Source: an uncultured Erysipelotrichaceae bacterium (lineage in GTDB: Bacteria > Bacillota_I > Bacilli_A > Erysipelotrichales > Erysipelotrichaceae). From it: 64,000 nt of DNA. The stretch lies in the NCBI GenBank assembly GCA_902761625.1, contig CACWLH010000016.1, forward strand, positions 1 to 64,000, given 5' to 3'. Positions within the stretch are counted from its first letter, which is position 1; each line of letters opens with the position of its first letter. Of this stretch, positions 38,897 to 47,265 are shown piece after piece. The notes beneath the pieces were generated by a model. That model was not told the DNA's origin and made no database searches. It saw nothing but the letters and a program-made list of their open reading frames with translations. Made by a program: the position numbers and the translations under genes.

Positions 38897-38905
38897 TGCT
38901 ATAAT
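38897..38905 (+). promoter_or_regulatory. Extended -10 promoter
   Basis: TGC-TATAAT, 24 bases before ATG 38930; no clear -35. Confidence 0.6.
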
Positions 38906-38929
38906 GCGTATGTTGTACCGGAGGTGAAT

Positions 38930-39514
38930 ATGAAGTATCTGATTGACAGGAAATGCGGCAACCGTATATACCGCACATATGACGGAAAAGCGGAATATCT
39001 CGATCCGTTTCAGAATGAATGGGTTCCTTCTGAAATCAGCCCGGAATCATCTGATCTTGATGCACATGATGCAGAGATGTATGAAAGAGCGCTTGCGATT
39101 GCCCATCGTGTTCATGGCGGCCAGAAGGACAAGGGCGGCAGCGATTATATCAATCATCCGGTTACCGTTTCCACATTCACAGAAGGAAACATGACATCCG
39201 TGATCAGCGCTGTTCTTCATGATGTGGTTGAGGATACTGAAACCAGCCTGGAAGATCTGAGAAAAAGCGGCTTTGACGATGCGGTGATTGCCTGCGTGGA
39301 TTGTGTGACAAGACGCGAAGGTGAAAGACGCAAGGATTATCTGAGAAGACTTTCAGCCAATCCGGACGCAATCCGTGTCAAGCTGGCAGATCTTCGCCAT
39401 AACAGCGATCTTTCCAGAATTCCATCGGTTACGCAAAGGGATCTGGACCGGGTCGCAAACTATCAGCGTGAAACAGCATATCTGAGAAATATTCTGGATG
39501 AGGTGGAAAGATGA
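38930..39514 (+). CDS. HD-domain (p)ppGpp hydrolase-like protein
   Basis: A 194-residue HD phosphohydrolase like the hydrolase half of RelA/SpoT. A-H-R-V-H-G-G-Q-K-D-K-G-G near residue 60 and Y-I-N-H-P-V-T-V supply the first His. V-L-H-D-V-V-E-D-T is the HD pair plus E-D-T loop, and V-K-L-A-D-L-R-H-N is the last metal/ligand block. No synthetase domain is present, so it is a stand-alone hydrolase. GTG 38924 overlaps the GGAGG site, so ATG 38930 is chosen. It overlaps the methyltransferase gene by four bases. Confidence 0.88.
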   Translation: MKYLIDRKCGNRIYRTYDGKAEYLDPFQNEWVPSEISPESSDLDAHDAEMYERALAIAHRVHGGQKDKGGSDYINHPVTVSTFTEGNMTSVISAVLHDVVEDTETSLEDLRKSGFDDAVIACVDCVTRREGERRKDYLRRLSANPDAIRVKLADLRHNSDLSRIPSVTQRDLDRVANYQRETAYLRNILDEVER

Positions 39515-40707
39515 ATTGTCCGGCAGTTGTGATTTCTGATCAGGGGCGAGAGTTCCTTGAAAAGGGGCAGATGTGGATGTACCGCAACAATCTGCTGACA
39601 TGTGATGAAAATATTGAAGACGGTGCCGTTGTCCGTATTCTCAGTGAGGCGGGTGATTTCGTGGCAGCCGGATTTTATTCCGCCTGCTCGCATATCGCCG
39701 TCCGCATTCTCAGCAGAAATGAACATGAGCATATTGACCGTTCCTTCTTTGAAAAGCGTCTGAAAGCTGCGTTTGAATTCCGTAAAACAACCAATCCGGA
39801 TAATCTTTCCAACTGCCGTCTGGTTTTTTCAGAAGCGGATTTTCTGCCCGGGCTGATCGTTGATCTTTACAATGACATCCTGGTCACACAGATCAGCTGT
39901 GCCGGTTTTGAACAGCGCCGTGAAATGATCTACGGTCTTCTGAAGAATGTGCTTGCGGAAGAAGGCATTGTAATCCATGCGGTCTATGAGCGCAATGACA
40001 TTGCCGCAAGAGAGAAGGAAGGCCTTGCCCAATACAAAGGATTCTTTGAACCGACAGATCTGAAACCGCAGACGGTGATCAGCGAAAACGGTCTGAAGCT
40101 GAATGTCGATATTGAAAACGGCCAGAAGACAGGCTATTTCCTGGATCAGAAATCCAACCGTGTGCTCATACGCAATATGGCAAGGGGCAAGAAGGTTCTC
40201 GACTGCTTCACCCATACCGGCGGATTCGCATTGAATGCCGCTTTTGGAGAGGCGTCGCATGTCAGTGCCGTGGATGTGTCTGAAACCGCCCTGAAACAGG
40301 CTTATGAAAATGCATGTCTGAACCATCTGGAAAACAGAATGTCGTTTATACAGGCGGATGTGTTTGAATATCTGGATGAACTGAAGTCGGGAGAGTTTGA
40401 TCTGATCATTCTTGACCCGCCTGCCTTCACCAAATCGCGCCGCACTGTCATGAAGGCATATAACGGATATAAGCGCATCAACAAACGGGCGATGGAGCTG
40501 CTTGCAAACGGAGGCTATCTGGCCACCTGTTCCTGTTCCAGATATATGGAAACCTCATTGTTTGAACAGATGCTTAAAGAGGCGGCCGCGGAAGCGGGAG
40601 TCATGCTGAAACAGGTCAGTGTCACCCAGCAGAACAGCGATCACCCGATTCTGTGGAGAAATGAAGAAACATCCTATCTGAAATTTTATATTTTCCAGAT
40701 TATCTGA
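39511..40707 (+). CDS. RlmI-like 23S rRNA (cytosine) methyltransferase
   Basis: A 398-residue SAM-dependent methyltransferase with an N-terminal PUA domain (about 1-75), a middle domain and a Rossmann C-terminal domain. V-L-D-C-F-T-H-T-G-G-F near residue 230 binds SAM. L-D-P-P-A-F-T-K-S near 305 is motif IV, and C-S-C-S follows as the motif VI Cys region. Family members of this architecture (RlmI/YccW) methylate 23S rRNA C1962. It is coupled by ATGA to the HD hydrolase. Confidence 0.92.
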   Translation: MNCPAVVISDQGREFLEKGQMWMYRNNLLTCDENIEDGAVVRILSEAGDFVAAGFYSACSHIAVRILSRNEHEHIDRSFFEKRLKAAFEFRKTTNPDNLSNCRLVFSEADFLPGLIVDLYNDILVTQISCAGFEQRREMIYGLLKNVLAEEGIVIHAVYERNDIAAREKEGLAQYKGFFEPTDLKPQTVISENGLKLNVDIENGQKTGYFLDQKSNRVLIRNMARGKKVLDCFTHTGGFALNAAFGEASHVSAVDVSETALKQAYENACLNHLENRMSFIQADVFEYLDELKSGEFDLIILDPPAFTKSRRTVMKAYNGYKRINKRAMELLANGGYLATCSCSRYMETSLFEQMLKEAAAEAGVMLKQVSVTQQNSDHPILWRNEETSYLKFYIFQII

Positions 40708-40724
40708 ACACTTTGTCATAATGT

Positions 40725-40763
40725 TCATTGAAACCGTGCGTTTTTCAATGAGTATGCTATAAT
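40725..40763 (+). promoter_or_regulatory. serA promoter with operator-like inverted repeat
   Basis: TCATTGAAA and TTTCAATGA (9 bp perfect, 9-base spacer, 40725-40751) overlap the -35 area of an extended -10 promoter TGC-TATAAT (40755-40763). The repeat lacks a T run, so it looks like an operator rather than a terminator. Confidence 0.5.
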
Positions 40764-40802
40764 GTGACGAACCGCGGCAGACGGAGAAAGAAGGTAATGA
40801 CG

Positions 40803-41978
40803 ATGTACAAGGTTAAGACGCTGAACAATATATCCGAATCCTGTAAAGATGTACTCAGACCCGAAGATTATATCGTGGGTGATGATGTTTCCAGACCTGA
40901 CGCTATTTTTGTCAGAGCATCGGACATGCATGGCTATCCTTTCAATAAAGAACTGAAATGCATCGGCAGAGCAGGCATCGGTGTCAATACAATTCCGCTG
41001 GAAGAATGCAGCGAGAAGGGTATCGTGGTCTTCAACACACCGGGCGGCAACGCAAACGGTGTCAAGGAACTGTTCCTGTTTGCCATGTCCATGGCAGGCC
41101 GTGATATCTTCAATGCCCTGAAATGGGTTTATACCTACGACGATTCTGAAGGACCGATTGAAAAGCGGATGGAAAAGATCAAGAAACAGTTCGCGGGTCC
41201 GGAATATGCCGGCAAGACACTCGGTGTCATCGGTACCGGAAATGTCGGTTCGGCAGTTGCCAATATTGCGCTTTCACTGGGAATGAAGGTTTACGGCTAT
41301 GACCCGTTCCTTTCCGTGGATGCCGCATGGCGCATCAGCCGTCATGTCTTCAGAGTGGATTCACTGGACGATCTGCTGAAATACAGTGATTTCATCACAC
41401 TCCATGTGCCGCTCAAGGCTGACACACGCCATCTGATCAACCGTGAGGCGATCTCAAAAATGAAAAACGGCGTGCGCATCATCAACTACGCACGTGATGC
41501 GGTTGTCGATGAGGATGCCATCATTGAAGGCATCAAATCCGGCAAGATCGCAAAATTCGTTTCCGATTTCCCGACCAGAAAACTGATCGAGACGGAAAAT
41601 GTCATCCTGACTCCGCACCTTGGCGGAACCACCTATGAATCCGAAGCAAACTGCGCAAGAATGGCGGCCGTGGAAATCGATGATTATCTGCGCTACGGAA
41701 ATATCAAGAACTCCGTGAACATGCCGACGGTTGTGCTGGAACGCAGCGGCAAGGCGAGAATCTGCCTGATTCATAAAAACCTTCCCGGTGTTCTGGCGGC
41801 GATTACCGCTGTTCTTTCCGAGGACGGCATCAACATTGAAAATATGACAAACAAATCACTTGGTGATTATGCTTATTCCCTGTTTGATGTCAACTCCGAG
41901 GTTGATGAGCATAATATCCGTGAACTCAATGAGGTCCGCGGTATGGTCAGGGTCAGAATCATCAAGTGGGATGAATAA
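40803..41978 (+). CDS. serA: D-3-phosphoglycerate dehydrogenase-like enzyme
   Basis: A 391-residue D-2-hydroxyacid dehydrogenase with a C-terminal ACT domain, the layout of short-form SerA. The NAD-binding G-x-G-x-x-G is V-I-G-T-G-N-V-G near residue 145. Catalytic Arg is in I-N-Y-A-R-D, Glu in the following block and His in L-T-P-H-L-G-G. The ACT domain (about 320-391) has the N-x-P-G-V-L-A core and may sense serine. The AAGG site fits ATG 40803 better than ATG 40797. No serC is adjacent; the next gene is a LarA homologue. Confidence 0.87.
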   Translation: MYKVKTLNNISESCKDVLRPEDYIVGDDVSRPDAIFVRASDMHGYPFNKELKCIGRAGIGVNTIPLEECSEKGIVVFNTPGGNANGVKELFLFAMSMAGRDIFNALKWVYTYDDSEGPIEKRMEKIKKQFAGPEYAGKTLGVIGTGNVGSAVANIALSLGMKVYGYDPFLSVDAAWRISRHVFRVDSLDDLLKYSDFITLHVPLKADTRHLINREAISKMKNGVRIINYARDAVVDEDAIIEGIKSGKIAKFVSDFPTRKLIETENVILTPHLGGTTYESEANCARMAAVEIDDYLRYGNIKNSVNMPTVVLERSGKARICLIHKNLPGVLAAITAVLSEDGINIENMTNKSLGDYAYSLFDVNSEVDEHNIRELNEVRGMVRVRIIKWDE

Positions 41979-41989
41979 GGAGGCGGTTT

Positions 41990-43240
41990 ATGAAACTCTC
42001 GTTCAGACTTGGCAGCCGCACCGAATCCATTGAAATCGAAGACAGCCGGCTTCTTTATGAGCTGATGCCTTCGAATCTGCCGCAGGACTGTGATGAGCAG
42101 GCACTTGTCACCCAGGCTCTTGAAAATCCGGTGGCTTCACAAAGACTTTGCGAAATTGTGAAACCGGGAGAAACCGTCGCGATTGTCACAAGTGATATTA
42201 CCAGACCCTGCCCGAGCTGGAAAATCCTTCCCGCTGTGATTGCCGAGCTCAACGCGGGAGGCATCCGCGATGAGGACATCACCGTTTACTTCGCGCTTGG
42301 CTCACACCGTGCAAGCACGGAAGAAGAGATGAAGCATCTGGCCGGCGAAGAGATTTATGAGCGTATCAGATGCCTGGATTCCGATCCGGATAACACGGTT
42401 CATCTTGGCACGACAAAACGCGGAACTCCCGCTGATTATGACCGCAGAATCATGGCTGCCGACAGACGCATCTGCATCGGCAATGTGGAATATCATTATT
42501 TCGCAGGCTATTCCGGCGGCGCAAAAGCGATGATGCCGGGGGTTTCCACCCGTGATGCGATCCAGTTCAACCACCGCCATATGGTGAAACCGGAATCATG
42601 CGCCGGAAAGCTGGAAGGCAATCCCGTCCGTGAGGATATCGAAGAAGCAGCCGCAATGGCAGGCATCGATTTTATCCTCAACGTTGTGCTCAATACAAAA
42701 AAGGAAATCGTCTGCGCCTATGCGGGCGATGTCACAGCTGCCCATCGCAAGGCATGTGCATTCCTGGATCAATACTACAAATGCCCGATCGAAGAGAAGG
42801 CGGATATTGTGATCGTTTCCCAGGGCGGCGCTCCCAAGGATCTCAATCTTTACCAGACCCAGAAGGCGCTTGACAATGCCAAGCATGCGGTGAAAGAGGG
42901 CGGCGCAGTCATATTGCTGGGCTCCTGTGCGGAAGGTTTCGGTGAAAGTCATTTCGCTGACTGGATGACAAAATACAGCAATCCGCATGATATGGTGGAA
43001 GAGATTGAACGCAATTTCATCCTGGGTGCCCATAAGGCGGCAGCCATCGCCATGGTCAGAGAAAAAGCCGAGATATATCTGGTCTCGGATATGGATCCGG
43101 AAGTTGTCAGACAGACCATCCTGACACCTGCGAAAGATCTTGAAACAGCCTATGCGCTGGCTTGCGAAGGAAGGGAAAATCCCACCGTGATCGCCATGCC
43201 CTTTGGCGGCAGCACGCTTCCTTCGTATATTGGAAACTGA
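41990..43240 (+). CDS. LarA-family nickel-pincer racemase homologue
   Basis: A 416-residue homologue of the lactate racemase LarA. The catalytic residues known from LarA are all recognisable: the D-x-x-R pair in S-D-I-T-R-P, His in G-S-H-R, His in E-Y-H-Y-F, the lysine that carries the nickel cofactor in S-G-G-A-K-A, and His in N-H-R-H-M. LarA homologues racemise or epimerise various 2-hydroxyacids. The cofactor genes larB, larC and larE are not in this window. It follows the SerA-like gene by 11 bases with an AAGGAGG site, so its substrate may be a hydroxyacid linked to that dehydrogenase. Confidence 0.9.
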   Translation: MKLSFRLGSRTESIEIEDSRLLYELMPSNLPQDCDEQALVTQALENPVASQRLCEIVKPGETVAIVTSDITRPCPSWKILPAVIAELNAGGIRDEDITVYFALGSHRASTEEEMKHLAGEEIYERIRCLDSDPDNTVHLGTTKRGTPADYDRRIMAADRRICIGNVEYHYFAGYSGGAKAMMPGVSTRDAIQFNHRHMVKPESCAGKLEGNPVREDIEEAAAMAGIDFILNVVLNTKKEIVCAYAGDVTAAHRKACAFLDQYYKCPIEEKADIVIVSQGGAPKDLNLYQTQKALDNAKHAVKEGGAVILLGSCAEGFGESHFADWMTKYSNPHDMVEEIERNFILGAHKAAAIAMVREKAEIYLVSDMDPEVVRQTILTPAKDLETAYALACEGRENPTVIAMPFGGSTLPSYIGN

Positions 43241-43251
43241 ATGGATAAATG

Positions 43252-43273
43252 AACCGGAGAAATCCGGTTTTTA
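43252..43273 (+). terminator. Terminator
   Basis: AACCGGA-GAAA-TCCGGTT then TTTT; perfect 7-bp stem with GAAA loop. Confidence 0.88.
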
Positions 43274-43315
43274 TATTTTGTAGTAATATTTAAGAAGAAA
43301 CCGGAGGAAAATCAT

Positions 43316-44632
43316 ATGCCAGCAGTCAGTATTATCATTCCTGTTTACAATGCCGAAAAGACTGTCCGCAAATGCATTGACAGTATTCTCACCCAGGAAT
43401 TCGAAGATTTTGAACTGATTCTGATCAATGACGGTTCAAAGGATTCCAGCGCTGCGATTCTGGATGAATATGCGGCGAAGGACGTCCGGATCCGGGTGAT
43501 CCACAAAGCCAATTCCGGTGTGTCCGCCACCCGCAACCTCGGCCTGAAAGAGGCAAAGGGAAAGTATATCCAGTTCCTGGATGCGGATGACTGGCTGACA
43601 CCGGATTCAACCAAGATTCTTTACCGGGCAATGGAAGAGTCCGCCTGCGATATGGTGGTGGCCGGTTTTTACCGGGTGGTCGGTGACAGAGTCGGACGTA
43701 AAAGCTCCATCGATGCGGACTGTGTTCTGAGTCTGAAAGAATACAGCGAACAGATGATGGAAAACCCGGCGGACTATTATTACGGTGTATTATGGAACAA
43801 GCTTTACCGCAGTGATCTGATCCGCCAATATGACATTCATATGGATGAAAGCCTGAGCTTCTGCGAAGACTTCGTTTTCAATCTGGATTATCTGATTCAT
43901 ACTGAAAAGATCCGTGCGCTTAATGTGCCGGTCTACTATTATGTCAAAACCGAGGGCGGCCTTGTTTCAAAAAACCTGAATCCGGTCCGTCTGGTGCAGA
44001 TGAAGCTCAATGTGTTCACTTACTACAGCAAATTCTTCAAGGATGTCCTGGATGAAAAACAATATCAGGCAGACCGTGCCTCGATTGCAGGCTTTCTGAT
44101 TGCGGCGGCGGGCGACGACATGGTTGTGCCGATGATGCCGGGCACCAGAAAACTCGGCGAGGAAACCGTCAATGTCTCTCTGGAGGGCAGAACCGATTCA
44201 CCATTGCTCAACACGTATTATGAGCGCAAGCTGTTTGAGCGCTATCTGAACACAATCGCCATGAAATACGATATCTCCCTGAGAGATGCGGTGGTGACGG
44301 CCATCATTCACATATCCGGACACATCCGCTTTGCCGGAGAGATTGCGGAGTTTATGGAAATCAGCCAGCTGAGTGCCATCGGTATTGTTGAGAAGCTGCA
44401 GCTGAAAAAGATCATTGCGCCGAAATATGTCGAAGGCAGCGATCTGCCGGTGCTGGAAGTGATCAATCCCCATCTGATCAAAGATATTGAAGAGGCATCT
44501 TCGGATTACCGTGCATTGATCACAAAGGGAATGAGTGAGGATGAGGTCAAAGAGCTGCAGAGGCTTGCCGGCATCTATGGCAGAAATATCCGCGATGCAT
44601 TGAAAGTAAACAGTGAAGAAACAGCAGAATGA
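43316..44632 (+). CDS. Family 2 glycosyltransferase
   Basis: A 438-residue GT-A enzyme. The N-terminal V-S-I-I-I-P-V-Y-N-A-E block, I-N-D-G-S-K-D-S-S loop and F-L-D-A-D-D-W catalytic DXD (about 83-89) identify GT2. The last ~170 residues are helical and unassigned. It has no membrane helix, so it is a peripheral cytosolic enzyme, probably making a surface polysaccharide or glycolipid. It stands alone with a CGGAGG site. The shared terminator downstream was probably the boundary with a convergent gene before the IscB element inserted. Confidence 0.93.
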   Translation: MPAVSIIIPVYNAEKTVRKCIDSILTQEFEDFELILINDGSKDSSAAILDEYAAKDVRIRVIHKANSGVSATRNLGLKEAKGKYIQFLDADDWLTPDSTKILYRAMEESACDMVVAGFYRVVGDRVGRKSSIDADCVLSLKEYSEQMMENPADYYYGVLWNKLYRSDLIRQYDIHMDESLSFCEDFVFNLDYLIHTEKIRALNVPVYYYVKTEGGLVSKNLNPVRLVQMKLNVFTYYSKFFKDVLDEKQYQADRASIAGFLIAAAGDDMVVPMMPGTRKLGEETVNVSLEGRTDSPLLNTYYERKLFERYLNTIAMKYDISLRDAVVTAIIHISGHIRFAGEIAEFMEISQLSAIGIVEKLQLKKIIAPKYVEGSDLPVLEVINPHLIKDIEEASSDYRALITKGMSEDEVKELQRLAGIYGRNIRDALKVNSEETAE

Positions 44633-44634
44633 AC

Positions 44635-44658
44635 AAAGGCCCCGTCCGAGGGGCCTTT
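44635..44658. terminator. Bidirectional terminator
   Basis: AAAGGCCCC-GTCCGA-GGGGCCTTT; perfect 9-bp stem. Confidence 0.85.
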
Positions 44659-44669
44659 CATCATGCGCT

Positions 44670-44745
44670 GATCAGACAGCTTCCATCTGATCCAAGGCGT
44701 GGGTACACCGTCCACAGTCATTGACTTGGGCGGTGAGGAAACGCC
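44670..44745 (-). repeat. Right-end subterminal hairpins
   Basis: Two palindromes follow iscB. One is GATCAGA-(9)-TCTGATC at 44670-44692. The other is a longer imperfect hairpin with outer GGCGT/ACGCC (44696-44700 with 44741-44745) and inner CACCG/CGGTG. IS200/IS605 transposases recognise such subterminal hairpins. Confidence 0.6.
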
Positions 44746-44756
44746 AGCTCCTTTCG

Positions 44757-46106
44757 TTATATCTGTACCCATCCGCCTGCATGGCAGCGGATCCTCACTT
44801 GTGATGTTTTTACATCTTTATGACCTTTGCCGAAGTGCACGTATTCACCGTAATGTGCAGTGCCGCTGGCAATCAGCTTTTTTCTGTTGACAATAACAGC
44901 ATCCTCGCTGTTAATTGGATATCTCCGTCTTCTTACTGATACTCTGCCTTTAGCGAGCTTCTGCCCTCTGAATACTCTGTTGTTCTCCGGATTGTTGCGG
45001 GGCACGCATCTGTTTGTTCGTCCGCAGCTAAGCTCGGCACCTGATTTCTTCCTGCCGTCCCGAACATCGATGTACTTCGAATCATAAAATTTGCTCAGTA
45101 TCCGGTTGTTTCTGCGATGCTTCTGAAAGTGCATTGTCTGCGATCTGTGTTTAGGATGATACTCGCCCATTGCATAGGCATCATTCGCATGTGATTTGCG
45201 GATGTGCAGATCCTGCCTGCGGAGCTTTGTCTCTGCGCCATAAGTTCGTATCACGGCAACATTCGGATGCCGTTTCTCGATTTCATCCGCAATTGCTTTT
45301 CTTACGATGTTCATGAACGCCGCACCTTTGAATGGCCTGTGATCAGGCTTGATGTCCCATAATAATCCGCCGGGTTTGTGATTGGCTGATGTGTGTTCCC
45401 ATGCGTGAACTGCCATCAGATTATTCAGTCTGTTTGATCTGTCGCCTGTTCGGAATCCTCTGTGATGAATAGCAGTTCTTGCACCGATAAGACTCTTTCT
45501 GCAGAGAGGACAGATATAATTCTGGTGATACAGCACTGCTTCACGAAGTGTGGTCATGCCGTATCTTGGTCCTTTCTGATAATCAGTGCCTGTCAGAACT
45601 GCACCGTTCTGTTCATATTCCTGCATTGCATGGATATCATAGCTTCCGACTTCAAATACCGCTTTTTTGATTGGACAGACATCATTGTATTTCTCGAAGA
45701 GTCTGACATGCAGTTCCTTCTTGTGCTCAATACTGGGCGCAAACCATCCCCTGTCTTTCTTGCGGTTGTCAAACCTCGGCTTGCGATAGCGCCTGCGGTT
45801 TCTGCGGGTTCGACGGTACTTGCGCTGATCGTTGTGCTTCTTTGTTTCATCTTTCAGAGGATCATACTGAGCACTGATATATTCATGTTTTTCGGAGCAG
45901 ACGGATATGCCAATATGCTTATCGCCTGTATCCTGTTTAAACTCGATATCCTGAACATTATGTTCAGAATCTCTGGTGAGCTTAATAGTGAATGGATCAT
46001 GTCTGCAAATGACGGCTTCTCTGCGTTTCATCAAACGCCTTGCACGTTTAATATTGGTCGGCATCAGCCGTGTGCCGTCATTCGCAATAACAAATACTGT
46101 TTTCAT
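44757..46106 (-). CDS. iscB: IscB RNA-guided endonuclease
   Basis: A 449-residue IscB, the ancestor-like relative of Cas9. The PLMP domain begins V-F-V-I-A-N-D-G-T-R-L-M-P. RuvC-I is D59 in K-Q-D-T-G-D-K-H-I-G. The arginine-rich bridge helix spans about 92-116. RuvC-II is E152 in F-E-V-G-S-Y-D. The HNH domain (about 195-245) has C199-x-x-C202, H214-H215 and downstream Asn/His. RuvC-III is H306/D309 in S-H-A-N-D-A. The remaining ~120 residues are very basic and fit the omega RNA/target-interacting domain. All catalytic residues are intact, so it should be an active nuclease. ATG 46106 is preceded by AGGAGGAAGG; the frame is open further upstream but would run into the RNA. Confidence 0.93.
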   Translation of the reverse strand: MKTVFVIANDGTRLMPTNIKRARRLMKRREAVICRHDPFTIKLTRDSEHNVQDIEFKQDTGDKHIGISVCSEKHEYISAQYDPLKDETKKHNDQRKYRRTRRNRRRYRKPRFDNRKKDRGWFAPSIEHKKELHVRLFEKYNDVCPIKKAVFEVGSYDIHAMQEYEQNGAVLTGTDYQKGPRYGMTTLREAVLYHQNYICPLCRKSLIGARTAIHHRGFRTGDRSNRLNNLMAVHAWEHTSANHKPGGLLWDIKPDHRPFKGAAFMNIVRKAIADEIEKRHPNVAVIRTYGAETKLRRQDLHIRKSHANDAYAMGEYHPKHRSQTMHFQKHRRNNRILSKFYDSKYIDVRDGRKKSGAELSCGRTNRCVPRNNPENNRVFRGQKLAKGRVSVRRRRYPINSEDAVIVNRKKLIASGTAHYGEYVHFGKGHKDVKTSQVRIRCHAGGWVQI

Positions 46107-46427
46107 GGCAGATGCCTTCCTCCTGTACTGTAAAGTTGTGTGCTTACGCACGTCCTTATCCCCAAACGGGTTACGGGTTCTCGTCCTTATGGACGGGGTC
46201 CACATCGCCAAAGTTATACAGGGTTTTTCTGATATCCGAAGATATCAGACTGCCTCCGACTTCTCCTGCCCTCAGAGATGTTTACTCGGGCTCGCAGTGT
46301 TCAGAACTTGTGGAGCATTCTGAAGTGCCTATACATTCCTGTATAACGCAGTGCTCGAAGCACTCAGGCTAATCAATCAGGCCTGCGTTTTCCGCAAGCC
46401 TCACCTATAGTTCATTAGAACTTAGGC
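46107..46427 (-). ncRNA. Candidate omega RNA scaffold of IscB
   Basis: The ~320 bases 5' of iscB contain no gene but at least eight hairpins on the minus strand. The first (46398-46427) has CCTA/TAGG outside and GTTC-TAAT-GAAC inside. Others are TGCG/CGCA (near 46390), AGTGC/GCACT (near 46355), TATACA-GGAA-TGTATA (46330-46345), TTCAGAA/TTCTGAA (near 46310), CTGATATC-TTCG-GATATCAG (46229-46248, perfect with UUCG loop), CGTCC-ATAA-GGACG (46182-46195) and GTGC-GTAA-GCAC (46140-46151). Position and density of structure match known IscB omega RNAs. The guide would be the 15-20 bases just 5', at about 46428-46447. Confidence 0.8.
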
Positions 46428-47096
46428 GGGGTTATTGACACTTGCGAGAGCTTTGACCGCCCGGATCAGATATATGCAGTAAATCACAGTGCTGATCAGG
46501 CCGAATACCGTTCCGATGAGCGACAGCAGCATCATAAAGCTGCCGGTATTTCCCAGCAGAGCCGAAACTGTCTGCAACAATGCGCCAAGCACCAGAAGCG
46601 ACGTGACTGATGCAATGGTGCGGACAGTGTTGGAAGAGATCTGTGTCTCACCGTTCTGGGCAAGAATGCGGTTGGCGCTTCTGACGATGAAGAAAACGGA
46701 GATCGCTTCACAGACGGCCGATGCGGTTACCGCAAGTCTGCCGAAAAGAACAGAATTGGGAATTGAAATAAAACTCAAAGCGGCAGCACCGATATCAACG
46801 AGCAATGCAATGAACAGAATGAATCTGGCATTGTTGAAATTATCATCCTCACTGCCGGCAATTTTACATCCTCTCAGAAGTCTGAATACGGAAATCACCG
46901 CAAGAATCAGCCCGAGCGGCATGGCAATGAGCAGAAACAGTGTCAGCTTTGAACCTGCCTCGGAACCCTGTTTGAAAAGCTCGCCGTGCAGAAAGGTGAT
47001 CAGAGCGGAAAGCAGGATCAGAGCGTTGGAAATCAGTTTCAAAATCACTGCGCTGCGTATGATTTTCATGCCTTTGAAGACATCGGGATGTTTCAT
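46422..47096 (-). CDS. Multi-helix membrane protein, unknown
   Basis: A 224-residue integral membrane protein with about six helices and short loops; I recognise no family. AAGGAGA before ATG 47096 sets the start. Its stop codon lies inside the first hairpin of the IscB element's left end, so the last residues (N-N-P-A) may have been altered by the insertion. The glycosyltransferase on the other side of the element is convergent. Confidence 0.78.
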   Translation of the reverse strand: MKHPDVFKGMKIIRSAVILKLISNALILLSALITFLHGELFKQGSEAGSKLTLFLLIAMPLGLILAVISVFRLLRGCKIAGSEDDNFNNARFILFIALLVDIGAAALSFISIPNSVLFGRLAVTASAVCEAISVFFIVRSANRILAQNGETQISSNTVRTIASVTSLLVLGALLQTVSALLGNTGSFMMLLSLIGTVFGLISTVIYCIYLIRAVKALASVNNPA

Positions 47097-47265
47097 GTTT
47101 GTTCTCCTTGTATGTGACATCAGTCAGTTCTGTATTATCTTATCATCATTTCCAATCATACAGCATGGATGAAAGCACAACATTCAGCCTTAATCCTTCG
47201 CACAGTTTCTGTATGCCAAAGGGTAATAACTATGGTGTACGGCAAATGAGCCGCGGAGGTTATTT

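Larger units (their letters stand above)
44670..46430 (-). mobile_element. IscB element (IS200/IS605-derived, no transposase gene)
   Basis: A roughly 1.75-kb unit on the minus strand: structured left end with candidate omega RNA (46107-46427), iscB (44757-46106) and right-end hairpins (44670-44745). The left end provides the stop codon of the membrane-protein gene at 46422. The right end abuts the terminator of the glycosyltransferase. No tnpA (Y1 transposase) is present, so it would need one in trans. Exact ends are not fixed because insertion leaves no target duplication. Confidence 0.75.

Noticed and set aside
44757..46106. TnpB or Cas9 as the identity of the RuvC protein
   Set aside because: The HNH insert, PLMP start and ~450-residue length fit IscB; TnpB lacks HNH and Cas9 is far larger. 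No CRISPR repeats are present.
46112..46372. Short frames in the region upstream of iscB
   Set aside because: They lie across hairpins of the candidate omega RNA and have no ribosome sites or coding pattern.
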